A DNA stretch of 64,000 nt from Pseudomonadales bacterium (GTDB lineage: Bacteria; Pseudomonadota; Gammaproteobacteria; Pseudomonadales; Azotimanducaceae). Location: positions 1,550,001 to 1,614,000 of the forward strand of contig WLWP01000001.1 of assembly GCA_012103505.1 (NCBI GenBank), given 5' to 3'. The notes under the pieces were generated by a model. That model worked only from the letters and a program-made list of their open reading frames with translations. It was not told the DNA's origin and searched no databases. Positions 18,887 through 27,424 of this stretch are shown in pieces. The first letter of the stretch is position 1; the number at the start of each line of letters is the position of its first letter. The translations under genes and the position numbers were made by a program.

Positions 18887-19246
18887 ATGACAACGACACG
18901 AATAATTATTTCAGGCACGGTAGATATGCCGCCCGAGAACGTGGCGCCTGCCCTGGCGGAAGCACTACCTCTGATCGAGGGTGCGCTCACCGAGAAAGGG
19001 TGCCTGGACTACGATTGGTGCCCTGATCCTCGCATTCCTGGACGAATCCGTGTTTTTGAACGATGGGAGACACAAGAAGACCTGCATGCGCATCTGAACG
19101 ATGATTGGTATTCCAACATGCGTGATTGTCTAGGTAAGTACGGCATCACGGGTGCAGCTAACTTCAAGTATCGGGTAGATTTACAAGAACCTGTTTACGA
19201 TGAAACTGGCGTTGCTCGTGCGGACTTTTTTACTGAGCAGAGCTGA
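18887..19246 (+). CDS. Antibiotic biosynthesis monooxygenase (ABM) domain protein
   Basis: A 119-residue dimeric alpha-beta barrel protein of the ABM family: RIIISGTVDMPPENV strand-turn, EKGCLDYDWCPDP, then FERWETQEDLHAHLNDDWY, the conserved ERWE...L..H pattern. Members are cofactor-free monooxygenases on quinone-like substrates or heme-degrading enzymes; which applies here cannot be told. A GGAGGA site lies right before the ATG. Its 3' end overlaps the 3' end of the convergent aminotransferase gene by 17 bases. Confidence 0.8.
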   Translation: MTTTRIIISGTVDMPPENVAPALAEALPLIEGALTEKGCLDYDWCPDPRIPGRIRVFERWETQEDLHAHLNDDWYSNMRDCLGKYGITGAANFKYRVDLQEPVYDETGVARADFFTEQS

Positions 19247-20573
19247 ACAAACCCTCTGTGTTTACCGCGTCAAACGATGCGGTAAACACTTCGATCAATT
19301 CATCGACCACTTGGTCATCATGGGCAGCCGACAAAAAAGCGCGTTGTGTACCTGGGACAAGTACCCCGGCGTTTAGGCAATGGAGATAAAACGCCTTCTG
19401 CGCTGACAACTCCCGGCCGTGAATATCTCTTGAGCTCATGATCGTTTCGCGCTGAAAAAACATATGGAACATACTGCCTACATGTTTCATTTGGACGGGT
19501 AACTGCAAACTTTCGCAATGCGCGTTGACGGCATCAGCAAGCCTCTGAGTACGCCTTTCTAGTTCCACGTAGATCTCAGGATGATCGCGCAAGTGTTTGA
19601 GCACTGCAGCACCCGCCTCCATGGTCAATGGATTGCCAGAAAATGTACCGCCGGAGAATACGCCACGATCCGCAGCTAAGCCTGTGAAGACATCCATAAC
19701 TTCCGCGCGTCCAGTGATGGCACCAACCGGCAGGCCACCGCCAATGACTTTTCCATATGTGGCCAAATCAGGATTTATAGAAAAGCGTTCTTGAGCACCG
19801 CCGTAGGCGACACGAAAGCCCGTGATGACCTCATCGACACCGAACAAAACACCAGAAGCTCGGCAGACAGCTTCAAGCTCTCGTAAGAACTCCCCAACTT
19901 CAGGTTGTGGATTGGAACTTTGGACACCTTCGACAAAGACCAGAGCGAGCTCATCTTTGTGTTGTCGGATGAGATCGAATGCATGGCTATCTCGATACGG
20001 CAACAACAGTGTGAGCTCCTTCAGAACTCCAGGGATGCCATGACCCATTGGCAGCGCACTCGGTGTCGTGCGTGGGCTTGCTGGATCCGCAACCCACATT
20101 CCATAGTCATGGGCACCGTGATAGAAACCGTCAAAGAGCGCTATTTTATCCCGACCAGAATAACCGCGCGCGGCTCTGAACGCGTACATCGTCGCCTCCG
20201 AGCCCGTGTTACAAAACACCACGCGCTCAGCACAGGGGGAACCCTCTTGCACAAGGTTGGCAAGCTTTAGCTGACTCGTACTGTGAATACCGAACATCCA
20301 CCCTTTCGGTACCCGCGCTTGGATCGCCTGCTCAACAACTGGGTGAACATGACCAAGCATATGCAAGCCGAAACCCACTGATGTATCGATGTAACGGTTG
20401 TCATCCGCGTCATAGACATACGGACCCTCTCCTCGGTCGATGAAGACAGGGTGAGGCATCTCTAAGTTGGCGGCTAAACCAGAATTCAGAACCTCAGCGC
20501 GGTCGGAGGCAATCTCTTGGGATGCTTTCGTTTTTGCAAGTAGCTCTGCCTGAGCTGTTGCAAGCGTCAGCAC
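19230..20573 (-). CDS. Class III aminotransferase (glutamate-1-semialdehyde-like)
   Basis: A PLP enzyme of the class III aminotransferase family, 447 residues. The cofactor lysine lies in TYGKVIGGGLPVGAITG, the aspartate in GVDEVITGFRVAYGG, and the phosphate site in FCNTGSEATMYAFRAAR. It resembles glutamate-1-semialdehyde aminomutases, but its setting in a catabolic block makes an omega-aminotransferase role more likely than tetrapyrrole synthesis. The GTG start lies one base after the stop of the LLM-family gene (TAGGGTG), so the two are a coupled operon. Confidence 0.87.
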   Translation of the reverse strand: MLTLATAQAELLAKTKASQEIASDRAEVLNSGLAANLEMPHPVFIDRGEGPYVYDADDNRYIDTSVGFGLHMLGHVHPVVEQAIQARVPKGWMFGIHSTSQLKLANLVQEGSPCAERVVFCNTGSEATMYAFRAARGYSGRDKIALFDGFYHGAHDYGMWVADPASPRTTPSALPMGHGIPGVLKELTLLLPYRDSHAFDLIRQHKDELALVFVEGVQSSNPQPEVGEFLRELEAVCRASGVLFGVDEVITGFRVAYGGAQERFSINPDLATYGKVIGGGLPVGAITGRAEVMDVFTGLAADRGVFSGGTFSGNPLTMEAGAAVLKHLRDHPEIYVELERRTQRLADAVNAHCESLQLPVQMKHVGSMFHMFFQRETIMSSRDIHGRELSAQKAFYLHCLNAGVLVPGTQRAFLSAAHDDQVVDELIEVFTASFDAVNTEGLFSSAQ

Positions 20574-20574
20574 C

Positions 20575-21540
20575 CTACTTACCCGACAACCGTTCGACGA
20601 CGGGCGCGAACGCGTCCATGTTTTGAGCGTTAACTGTCACGTAAGAGATGCCGTGTTCCTCGCGTCGACGCTCAAGTTCTTCAACAATGGTGTCAACGGA
20701 ACCGAACAAGGCATGTGGATGACGTGTCATTTCGTCTTCTGACAAGCCAAAAACTTGCGAGAATTGCTGCACGACCGGACTTGGGTCATCCATCACAAAG
20801 GTAAAGTAGGCACCAATCTCAATTTCGAGCTCACCGAAACGATCCCCTGCGCCTTCTTTTATCCAGCCAATCTTTTTACTGGTTTCGTCAGACGTTGAAA
20901 GTCCAACACCGTCGGGACCGATCTGACCACTACGATTGTTGAAGTTGAGAGAAACAATGTCTGCCTCACGACCAGCCAATCGCAATACCCGCGGACTACC
21001 ACCACCAATCATGATGGGGACTCGGCCAACTGGCTTCGGTGCACCAGCAAACTCACTCCACTGAATCGTTTTGTTAGAAACATCAGCCGAGCCTTCGCCG
21101 CGAAAAGCTTTGACGCCTTCGATTACATCGGCCAACCGATCGATACGAACCTTAGGCTCGTCCATCTGTAGGCCAATTGCCTCGTACTCATCCTTCACCC
21201 AACCTGCGCCCAAACCAAACTCAAGCCGCCCGTTGGATAACATGTCAATCGTCATAGCAGACTTAACAAGAACCACCGGGTTGTGGTAGTCGATACAAAA
21301 AACACGACACCCTATGTTTATCGTCGATGAGACGGCGGCTGCGTGGGCCATGGCAGGAATAGCCGCGACGTCCTGGACTGGATGGTTCGCACGAGTCAGT
21401 GCAGGACCCTCGCCGATGATGTGATCGGCCAGGTGAAATGTGGAATAGCCAAGTTCCTCGGCTTTACAAACCTGACTCGTCCAATCTGCACCGCTCGTGG
21501 TGTTGAACGATTGGACCCCGAAACGAAATGGTTTAGTCAT
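20575..21540 (-). CDS. LLM-class flavin/F420-dependent oxidoreductase
   Basis: A luciferase-like TIM-barrel oxidoreductase of 321 residues. FRFGVQSFNT at the N-terminus, the ADHIIGEGP segment, GRLEFGLGAGWVKDEYEAIG and VPIMIGGGSPRVLRLAGREADIVSLN are diagnostic of the LLM class often annotated as F420-dependent (TIGR03621-like). Whether it uses F420 or FMN cannot be read from the sequence, and no F420 biosynthesis gene is in the window. The ATG start follows a terminator for the SDR gene upstream. It is coupled to the class III aminotransferase gene downstream. Confidence 0.85.
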   Translation of the reverse strand: MTKPFRFGVQSFNTTSGADWTSQVCKAEELGYSTFHLADHIIGEGPALTRANHPVQDVAAIPAMAHAAAVSSTINIGCRVFCIDYHNPVVLVKSAMTIDMLSNGRLEFGLGAGWVKDEYEAIGLQMDEPKVRIDRLADVIEGVKAFRGEGSADVSNKTIQWSEFAGAPKPVGRVPIMIGGGSPRVLRLAGREADIVSLNFNNRSGQIGPDGVGLSTSDETSKKIGWIKEGAGDRFGELEIEIGAYFTFVMDDPSPVVQQFSQVFGLSEDEMTRHPHALFGSVDTIVEELERRREEHGISYVTVNAQNMDAFAPVVERLSGK

Positions 21541-21571
21541 TCTTATCCTCTTTCACCTATCTAGAGCTAAA

Positions 21572-21602
21572 ACAAAAAGGGCCAATGCAAGCATTGACCC
21601 TT
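21572..21602 (-). terminator. Intrinsic terminator after the SDR gene
   Basis: On the minus strand a 12-bp stem AAGGGTCAATGC/GCATTGGCCCTT with a two-base loop and one G-U pair is followed by TTTTTGTTTT. It lies about 20 bases after the stop of the SDR gene at 21624, so the LLM gene downstream needs its own promoter or read-through. Confidence 0.75.
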
Positions 21603-21623
21603 CTCTACTGCTTTGTAGCTGGT

Positions 21624-22382
21624 CTAAAACTGAATGCGCTTAGTGATGCCGCCATCAATAACAACATTCGTACCGGTCGTAAACGCCGCCCGTGGACTAG
21701 CTAACAAGGCAACCTGAGCCGCCACTTCTTCGGCAGAGCCCATGCGACCCAGAGGAATATCAGCAAGCGTCGCATCATAAAATGCGGTCATATGCTGCTT
21801 GATGTTGTCCCAAAACCCACCTTCCACAAAAATCGGTCCGGGGCTAACAGCGTTAACGCGGATCCCTTTGGGCGCGAGGTCTTGAGATAGTGCACCTGAA
21901 TACTGTAGTAGCGCTGCTTTCAATGCGTTGTACGCTCCCGCTTGGATAAACTTCTCCAATGCTGCGGTTGTTGAGATCATAACGATATTACCGTTGTCAG
22001 ACGCTTCGAGATATTCAGTTGAAGATTCAACCAGGCGAACTGCACCAAGCATGTCGTGTTCAAGGTGTCGCCGCCAGCTCTCATCACCCTGGGCACCACC
22101 ACCACTCACGTTCGAAACAACAATGTCGATACCGCCCAAACCCTCGGCGGAAGCAGCAACCCAAGCTTTAAGCGCATCCCCGTCACCAACATCCACGGCC
22201 TGGCCAATCGCCGTCACACCTTTGGAGCTGAGCTCTGCAACTGCCGCCTCGACTTCCTCGGCATTACGTGAACAAATCGCTACGTTGCACCCTTCATCAG
22301 CTAACGTGTTGGCGATTGCGCGGCCAATCCCCTTTGTGCCACCGGTAACGAGCGCCTTTGCACCTTTGAGTTGTAAATCCAT
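21624..22382 (-). CDS. SDR family oxidoreductase
   Basis: A classical short-chain dehydrogenase/reductase of 252 residues. The cofactor motif TGGTKGIG, the NVSGGG variant of the NNAG motif, the catalytic serine in VMISTTAALEKF, and the Tyr-x3-Lys in AYNALKAALLQ are present. The C-terminal FTTGTNVVIDGGITKRIQF is typical. The substrate is probably a hydroxy- or keto-acyl compound, by context only. The ATG is at 22382 with GAGAGGA upstream. The gene ends in an intrinsic terminator. Confidence 0.9.
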   Translation of the reverse strand: MDLQLKGAKALVTGGTKGIGRAIANTLADEGCNVAICSRNAEEVEAAVAELSSKGVTAIGQAVDVGDGDALKAWVAASAEGLGGIDIVVSNVSGGGAQGDESWRRHLEHDMLGAVRLVESSTEYLEASDNGNIVMISTTAALEKFIQAGAYNALKAALLQYSGALSQDLAPKGIRVNAVSPGPIFVEGGFWDNIKQHMTAFYDATLADIPLGRMGSAEEVAAQVALLASPRAAFTTGTNVVIDGGITKRIQF

Positions 22383-22404
22383 GCCAGTCCTCTCTTAAAA
22401 TTTA

Positions 22405-22421
22405 AGCAATTGTAGATTGCT
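22405..22421. promoter_or_regulatory. Palindrome upstream of the SDR gene
   Basis: AGCAAT-TGTAG-ATTGCT, six-base perfect arms with a five-base spacer, lies 23 bases before the SDR start codon. The position fits an operator for a dimeric regulator. No promoter elements could be assigned with confidence. Confidence 0.3.
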
Positions 22422-22486
22422 AAGTTGTTTGAATTATTAGTGGTTAATCTTCCAGCGTTCTTGCTGTTGACACTGTTCTTTGGATA

Positions 22487-22807
22487 TCAGTGTTCAATAT
22501 TAAGACATACTTTGCCAGCTTCTAGCAAAACCGGGAAGCTTGCAATCGGTTGCGTTGCAGGTGCACCGGTACAAGCTCCAGAAAAGACGCAAAATCGAGC
22601 CCCGTGCCGGGGACAAGTAATCTCATCACCAACTATTCGTCCATTCGCCAGCGATTGACCTGCGTGACTGCAACGCGCTTGAACTGCAAAGTAGCGACCC
22701 TCGATCATGCCAACGAGAATTTCTAACACCCCCGCATTAGTATTCACCCTGATCAAGGTTTTATCTCCCTCAACCAATGCAGCCATCGGCAAAACTGGCG
22801 TTAACAA
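22487..22807 (-). CDS. Rieske [2Fe-2S] ferredoxin
   Basis: A 106-residue soluble Rieske-type ferredoxin. The cluster ligands are C46-x-H48 (ARCSHAG) and C65-P-x-H68 (TCPRHGARF). Such proteins donate electrons to Rieske oxygenases and some P450s. The TTG at 22807 is chosen because GGAG lies nine bases before it and because it keeps the first strand of the domain; the next ATG (22786) has no ribosome-binding site. The oxygenase it serves is unknown. Two P450 genes and a Rieske oxygenase gene are within 15 kb. Confidence 0.85.
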   Translation of the reverse strand: MLTPVLPMAALVEGDKTLIRVNTNAGVLEILVGMIEGRYFAVQARCSHAGQSLANGRIVGDEITCPRHGARFCVFSGACTGAPATQPIASFPVLLEAGKVCLNIEH

Positions 22808-22926
22808 AACAATCTTCTCCGTTTAAGACAGAATAAACCGGCGGACTTCCTAACTGACACGAATGTCCTTCCCAAGTGCCCGTCGCTCTCACATAATCGC
22901 GGCACGCCAATTTTAATACGTTTGTC

Positions 22927-23931
22927 ATGACAAATATCAATCGTCAATTCCTTCTCGCTAGTCGACCAGTCGGTATGGTGAATGAAACAGATCTCGAATA
23001 CACCGAAACACCCATCCCCGAACCTGGCGCCGGAGAAGTTCTAATTCGAACTACCTACCTCTCCTTAGACCCGTCAATGCGCGGTCAGATGGAAAATCGA
23101 GCCGACTACGTCGCTCCCTTACAAATTGGGGATGTCATGCGTGCGGGTGGTACCGGCGAGATTGTGGCGTCTAATAACGACAAATTTCCCGTAGGGACCT
23201 TGGTACAGGGAACGTTAGGGATGCAAGACTACTTGGTGAGTGATGGTAAATCAGCGCCCTTCAGAGCGTTCACCGATGTGACGCCAGAAGAAGCCCTTGG
23301 TGTACTTGGCGGGACGGGTATGACCGCTTACTTCGGACTCCTTGACCTTGGCGAACCGAAAGCGGGCGATGTCGTCGTTATCAGCGGTGCCGCCGGCGCC
23401 ACAGGTTCGGTCGCGGGACAGATTGCTAAAATTAAGGGCTGCACAGTCTTCGGCATGGCAGGAAGTGACGAAAAGTGTAAATGGCTGATCGATGAACTCG
23501 GCTTCGACGGCGCGATAAACTACAAAACACAAAATGTTGCGGATGAGCTCGACCGCCTCTGCCCCAAGGGAATCAATATCTATTTCGACAACGTCGGCGG
23601 CGAGATTCTCGATATTTGTCTTGCCCGCATCGCGATGAACGCGCGTATCGTGATCTGTGGCGGCATTAGTCGTTACAACGCTGAAGGTCCGATTCCGGGC
23701 CCCAAAAATTACTTCAATTTGGTGTTTCGAAGAGCACGCATGGAGGGCTTTATTGTCCTGGATTACGCGGCACGGTTCCCAGAAGCTGTTGCCGAAATGC
23801 GCGGCTGGATGAATTCTGGGCAGTTAAAGCAATCGACTACGGTCGTTAATGGCTTCGAACAGTTACCCAAGGCACTCATTCAATTATTTGAAGGGTTCAA
23901 CACGGGTAAACTGATGGTCAAGACAAGCTAA
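22927..23931 (+). CDS. NADP-dependent MDR-family reductase
   Basis: A zinc-free medium-chain dehydrogenase/reductase of 334 residues, of the leukotriene B4 dehydrogenase/CurA type that reduces activated double bonds. LDPSMRGQM near residue 50, the cofactor loop SGAAGATGSVAGQIAKIKGC, YFDNVGGEILD and the C-terminal NTGKLMVK are typical. The ATG is the only sensible start. It precedes the P450 gene by 35 bases on the same strand, so the two are probably cotranscribed and could act in sequence on one oxidised substrate. Confidence 0.9.
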   Translation: MTNINRQFLLASRPVGMVNETDLEYTETPIPEPGAGEVLIRTTYLSLDPSMRGQMENRADYVAPLQIGDVMRAGGTGEIVASNNDKFPVGTLVQGTLGMQDYLVSDGKSAPFRAFTDVTPEEALGVLGGTGMTAYFGLLDLGEPKAGDVVVISGAAGATGSVAGQIAKIKGCTVFGMAGSDEKCKWLIDELGFDGAINYKTQNVADELDRLCPKGINIYFDNVGGEILDICLARIAMNARIVICGGISRYNAEGPIPGPKNYFNLVFRRARMEGFIVLDYAARFPEAVAEMRGWMNSGQLKQSTTVVNGFEQLPKALIQLFEGFNTGKLMVKTS

Positions 23932-23966
23932 CCACAACAATACCGCTTCAAACTTAAGAGAGAGCC

Positions 23967-25217
23967 ATGAGTCAACCTGACATTTTGAACAAACCCCTTG
24001 CAGAGAGCTCCCCAATCTCACCGGAGGCCCTTGCTTGTCCCGTGCAATATAACGAACGTCTGCGTACAGAAGCGCCGGTGTATCACTGCCCACACAGCGG
24101 CATCTATTTCGTCAGCGACTACGAAACTGTGCGTCGAATAGCGAAAGACCATGAGACGTTCTCCAATAAATTTGGTCAAGCCATGCGGCCGACCCAAGAA
24201 GTCGATGAAGAACTCGCCGCCATACAAGCTGAGGGATATCAGTCAGTCGATACGATGCTCACTGAAGATCCGCCAGTCCATAGACGCTACCGAGGTCTGG
24301 TTAACCAAGCCTTCACTGCACGGCGCGTCTCAACTTTAGAACCGAATATAGAAACCATTTGTCACGGTCTCATCGACAAAATGCTCGCCAAGGGTGAAGT
24401 CGATTTCGTCACGGACTTCGCCGAGCCTGTACCGCTAACGGTCATCGCTGAACAACTCGGCGTATCGTTGGAAGACTACGAACTGTTTAAGACTTGGTCT
24501 GACGCGTTTGTCGCGCAACTTTCGGGCATGGCCTCGCGGGAAGAATCGCTCGAGGCCGCCCGGATGATCGTAAAGTTCCAACAGTACTTTGCTGCTCGTT
24601 TAGAAGAACGACGAGAGAACCCCCAAGATGACATCATCTCAGACATCGTCCACGCCAAATTTGAAGACGAGCTGCCACTCGACATTCCTGAAATGCTCTC
24701 AATTTTGCAGCAGCTTCTCGTTGCAGGGAACGAGACAACGACAAGTTCAATCGCCGAAGCCGTTCTACTCTGGATTCAATATCCAGATCAGTTTGCGAAA
24801 CTGAAGGCAAATCCCGATCTAGTAGACAACTTGGTTGAAGAGGTTCTACGTCTAAGCACCCCAACGGCAAATATGTGGCGCGTGGCGACAAAAGACACCG
24901 AAATCCAGGGGACACCGGTGCCCGCTGGAAGCATGGTCATGATCAAGTTCTCTTCAGCAAACAGGGATGCCGAGGTGTACCCCGATCCCCATACTTTTGA
25001 TATCGAGCGAGAGAACGTGAAGACACAAATCGCTTTCGGCTACGGTGTCCACATGTGCGTCGGTGCAAGCCTTGCTCGAAAAGAAATGAACGTCGCGTTT
25101 CGCTGCCTACTTGAGCGAATCGAGAAGTTTGAGCTATTAGAAGAGATCGAAGATCTCAACTACCCACCTAATGTGCTGCTTAGAGGGGTCTCGGGTCTAA
25201 AACTACGAGTAAGCTAG
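23967..25217 (+). CDS. Cytochrome P450
   Basis: A soluble bacterial P450 of 416 residues. The heme ligand cysteine is C364 in FGYGVHMCVGASLARKE. The I-helix reads LVAGNETTTSS, with Asn-Glu in place of the usual Gly/Ala-x-Asp, and the K-helix has EEVLRLSTP. It hydroxylates an organic substrate with O2 and electrons from a ferredoxin. It is similar in design to the second P450 at 26171-27412. The ATG follows a GAGAG site. No ferredoxin reductase gene is nearby. Confidence 0.93.
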   Translation: MSQPDILNKPLAESSPISPEALACPVQYNERLRTEAPVYHCPHSGIYFVSDYETVRRIAKDHETFSNKFGQAMRPTQEVDEELAAIQAEGYQSVDTMLTEDPPVHRRYRGLVNQAFTARRVSTLEPNIETICHGLIDKMLAKGEVDFVTDFAEPVPLTVIAEQLGVSLEDYELFKTWSDAFVAQLSGMASREESLEAARMIVKFQQYFAARLEERRENPQDDIISDIVHAKFEDELPLDIPEMLSILQQLLVAGNETTTSSIAEAVLLWIQYPDQFAKLKANPDLVDNLVEEVLRLSTPTANMWRVATKDTEIQGTPVPAGSMVMIKFSSANRDAEVYPDPHTFDIERENVKTQIAFGYGVHMCVGASLARKEMNVAFRCLLERIEKFELLEEIEDLNYPPNVLLRGVSGLKLRVS

Positions 25218-25251
25218 CCTGAATCAAATGCTACTGTGCGTCAGTCGAAGC

Positions 25252-26049
25252 TTACGTGAGGGTCCTAGCTGGTGGCCTCGCTCGCCCAGCTGATCGCATT
25301 CGCGACAGTTTGCGAAAGTGGGGGTTTGCATATGCCACTGGATCGTCCCCACACTGCAAATAGACGATACGCGATTTACCAACTTCCCTTGTCCAACCAA
25401 CCAGAGCGCTGCCTGGATCATGAGACCATCCGGCATTCGAGAACATTTTCTTCTCGCGGATTGCGAGCTTTGCTGAGTAGAAATTGCTTTCGACAAACTC
25501 GTGATTACTCACTAAGAGCGGGGTTACGTCTTCCTCAAAGACCTCGTACAAGTAGAGTTCATCTGTGATCTCGAAGCTGTCTGGTACGCCCGCCAAGATC
25601 GGGTGATCACCAACCGTACTTATCGTGTGGGTGACTGAGTGTCGATAGCCGGAGTCAGGGCACGTACGCCCACGCAATTCGGCAGGCATGTACAAAAACC
25701 GTCCACCAAGAATATCGGCATATTCTGCCCAGGCTGGCCATCCGGCGATGGCATGGTGAAGAAAGACAAAACCATGTCCTTGTTTGACTAATTCTAGGAA
25801 ACGCTCTTTGTAGGCATCTGGCGGTTCTATGAAATGCGGCGGGCTACCAGGCACCATGTCGAATTGGATACCCGGCATGTCGTACATGACGTAGGCATCA
25901 TACTGGCTCGCCTGTTCTACATTGAATAGTGCCTGAGCCGCGGGTTGTTCCACCAAGGTCCAATTGACGTCTTCCATCTCATCAAAGATCGCGTAAAAAG
26001 GCTCCCTTTCATAAGGATGTCCTTTGACGACCAAGAGTGTTTCTAACAT
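25252..26049 (-). CDS. ThuA domain protein
   Basis: A 265-residue protein with the glutamine-amidotransferase-like ThuA fold: VVKGHPYEREPFYAIFD, YVMYDMPG, the GHGFVFLHHAIAGWPAWAEYADILGGRFLY core and HPILAGVPDSFEITDELY. ThuA proteins act on sugars (trehalose utilisation) or are oxidoreductase partners, and the substrate here is unclear. The ATG is preceded by three tandem AAAGGAGA units, each a Shine-Dalgarno sequence. It lies between two P450 genes and is divergent from the second. Confidence 0.85.
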   Translation of the reverse strand: MLETLLVVKGHPYEREPFYAIFDEMEDVNWTLVEQPAAQALFNVEQASQYDAYVMYDMPGIQFDMVPGSPPHFIEPPDAYKERFLELVKQGHGFVFLHHAIAGWPAWAEYADILGGRFLYMPAELRGRTCPDSGYRHSVTHTISTVGDHPILAGVPDSFEITDELYLYEVFEEDVTPLLVSNHEFVESNFYSAKLAIREKKMFSNAGWSHDPGSALVGWTREVGKSRIVYLQCGDDPVAYANPHFRKLSRMRSAGRARPPARTLT

Positions 26050-26057
26050 TCCTCGCT

Positions 26058-26081
26058 TCTCCTTTTCTCCTTTTCTCCTTT
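26058..26081 (-). repeat. Tandem Shine-Dalgarno repeat before the ThuA gene
   Basis: Read on the minus strand, three perfect copies of the 8-bp unit AAAGGAGA precede the ThuA start codon with an eight-base gap. Each holds a full AAGGAG. A further GAGGA touches the ATG, and a partial GAGG lies upstream. Slippage would change the number of ribosome-binding sites without touching the protein. Confidence 0.8.
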
Positions 26082-26170
26082 CCTCTTGTTCGCTAGCCTG
26101 CTTTCATTTCACCAGACAATCAATAACACTAGAAGGATCAACGGAACAAATTTTGCGACATGACTTAGGC

Positions 26171-27412
26171 ATGACCGATCTCATCGAACAACACAGCCTA
26201 ACCGAACTCGATATACAAGAGTGTCCTTGGCCATATTACCAAGCCATGAATGAGCGGCGCTTCTATTTCGACGAGCGACTCAACATGTATATCTGCGCGA
26301 ACTATCACCTCATGCGCGAAATTATGCGTCAGCCGAAACTGTTCTCAAGTGTCAATTCACAGAACGTGGCCCAGATGCGCGAGCCACCAGCCAAGGTACA
26401 ACGCCTGCAACGAGAAATGCTCCGTCCGGTGAACATTCTTGTATCCAGTGATCCACCGGATCACACCCGCGTTCGAAAAATGCTCGACGACCCATTTCGC
26501 CCCCGCCAAATCGCGAGTCTGCGCTCTCAGATCGTCGATATCGTGAACAACATTGTTGATCGATTTATCGAAGCAGGTCGGTGTGATGTCGTTACTGACT
26601 TCGCAATCCCTATCCCCGTGACCGTCATTGCCGATTTGCTCGGTATCGATCAAAGTCATGCACAAGCGATCAAAGCGTGGTCGGACGCATCTGTCGAACC
26701 TTTAGGCATGATGATCTCAGATGAGCGATGGATCGAATGTGCTGAAGCACTTAAAGAGTTTCAAGACTTCATCGCATCCGAATTAACAAGGCGAAGAACA
26801 CAACCCTCTAACGATCTCTTAACCCATATGGTACAAGCTAGGGATGAGCACGATCAGGCACTTACTCTCAGCGAGATGCTGGGCATAACTCAACAACTGC
26901 TCGTAGCTGGCAATGAAACCACCACAAACGGCATAGCCGCTGGTGTACAGCTGCTAATCGAAAACCCTGACCAAGAACAGTTGCTGCGCGAGAATCCGGA
27001 CCGCATGTACACGTTCGTCAATGAAGTACTTAGACTGGAATCGCCCGTACAAGGCCTTTTCCGCATTGCAATGGAGTCGACCGAGATCGATGGTATCTCG
27101 GTAGCAAAGGGTTCTCGGATCATGCTTCGCTACGCTGCCGCAAACCGAGACCAAAACAAGTACGAAAAGCCCGATGAGCTCGATATCACACGATCAAACT
27201 CAGGGACCCAGGTCGGGTTTGGCGCAGGCATTCACCACTGTATAGGTGCCAACTTAGCGCGAGAAGAAATGTTCCACGCGTTCACTATTTTGTTAGATCG
27301 AGTGGAAAACCTTCGCTTCTCCACTCCAGATCCAAATCTTGCGCACCACCCTTCAATGATCTTGCGCGGCCTAGAGCGTCTCGATATTGAGTTCGCGAAA
27401 ACTTCGCGTTAA
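26171..27412 (+). CDS. Cytochrome P450
   Basis: A second soluble P450, 413 residues from the ATG at 26171. The heme cysteine is C357 in FGAGIHHCIGANLAREE. The I-helix is LVAGNETTTNG, again with the Asn-Glu variant, and the K-helix has NEVLRLESP. An upstream in-frame start at 26024 would overlap the divergent ThuA gene and add a non-P450-like sequence, so it is rejected. The two P450s share design and are probably paralogues acting in one pathway, though the substrate is not identifiable. Confidence 0.92.
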   Translation: MTDLIEQHSLTELDIQECPWPYYQAMNERRFYFDERLNMYICANYHLMREIMRQPKLFSSVNSQNVAQMREPPAKVQRLQREMLRPVNILVSSDPPDHTRVRKMLDDPFRPRQIASLRSQIVDIVNNIVDRFIEAGRCDVVTDFAIPIPVTVIADLLGIDQSHAQAIKAWSDASVEPLGMMISDERWIECAEALKEFQDFIASELTRRRTQPSNDLLTHMVQARDEHDQALTLSEMLGITQQLLVAGNETTTNGIAAGVQLLIENPDQEQLLRENPDRMYTFVNEVLRLESPVQGLFRIAMESTEIDGISVAKGSRIMLRYAAANRDQNKYEKPDELDITRSNSGTQVGFGAGIHHCIGANLAREEMFHAFTILLDRVENLRFSTPDPNLAHHPSMILRGLERLDIEFAKTSR

Positions 27413-27424
27413 TCCTTACGCGCC

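Noticed and set aside
18647..18890. Short ORFs in both strands over the structured element
   Set aside because: They are produced by the inverted-repeat element, have no similarity to known proteins and no ribosome-binding sites.
26024..26170. Longer N-terminus for the second P450
   Set aside because: It would overlap the divergent ThuA gene and its ribosome-binding repeat and encodes a sequence unlike P450s.
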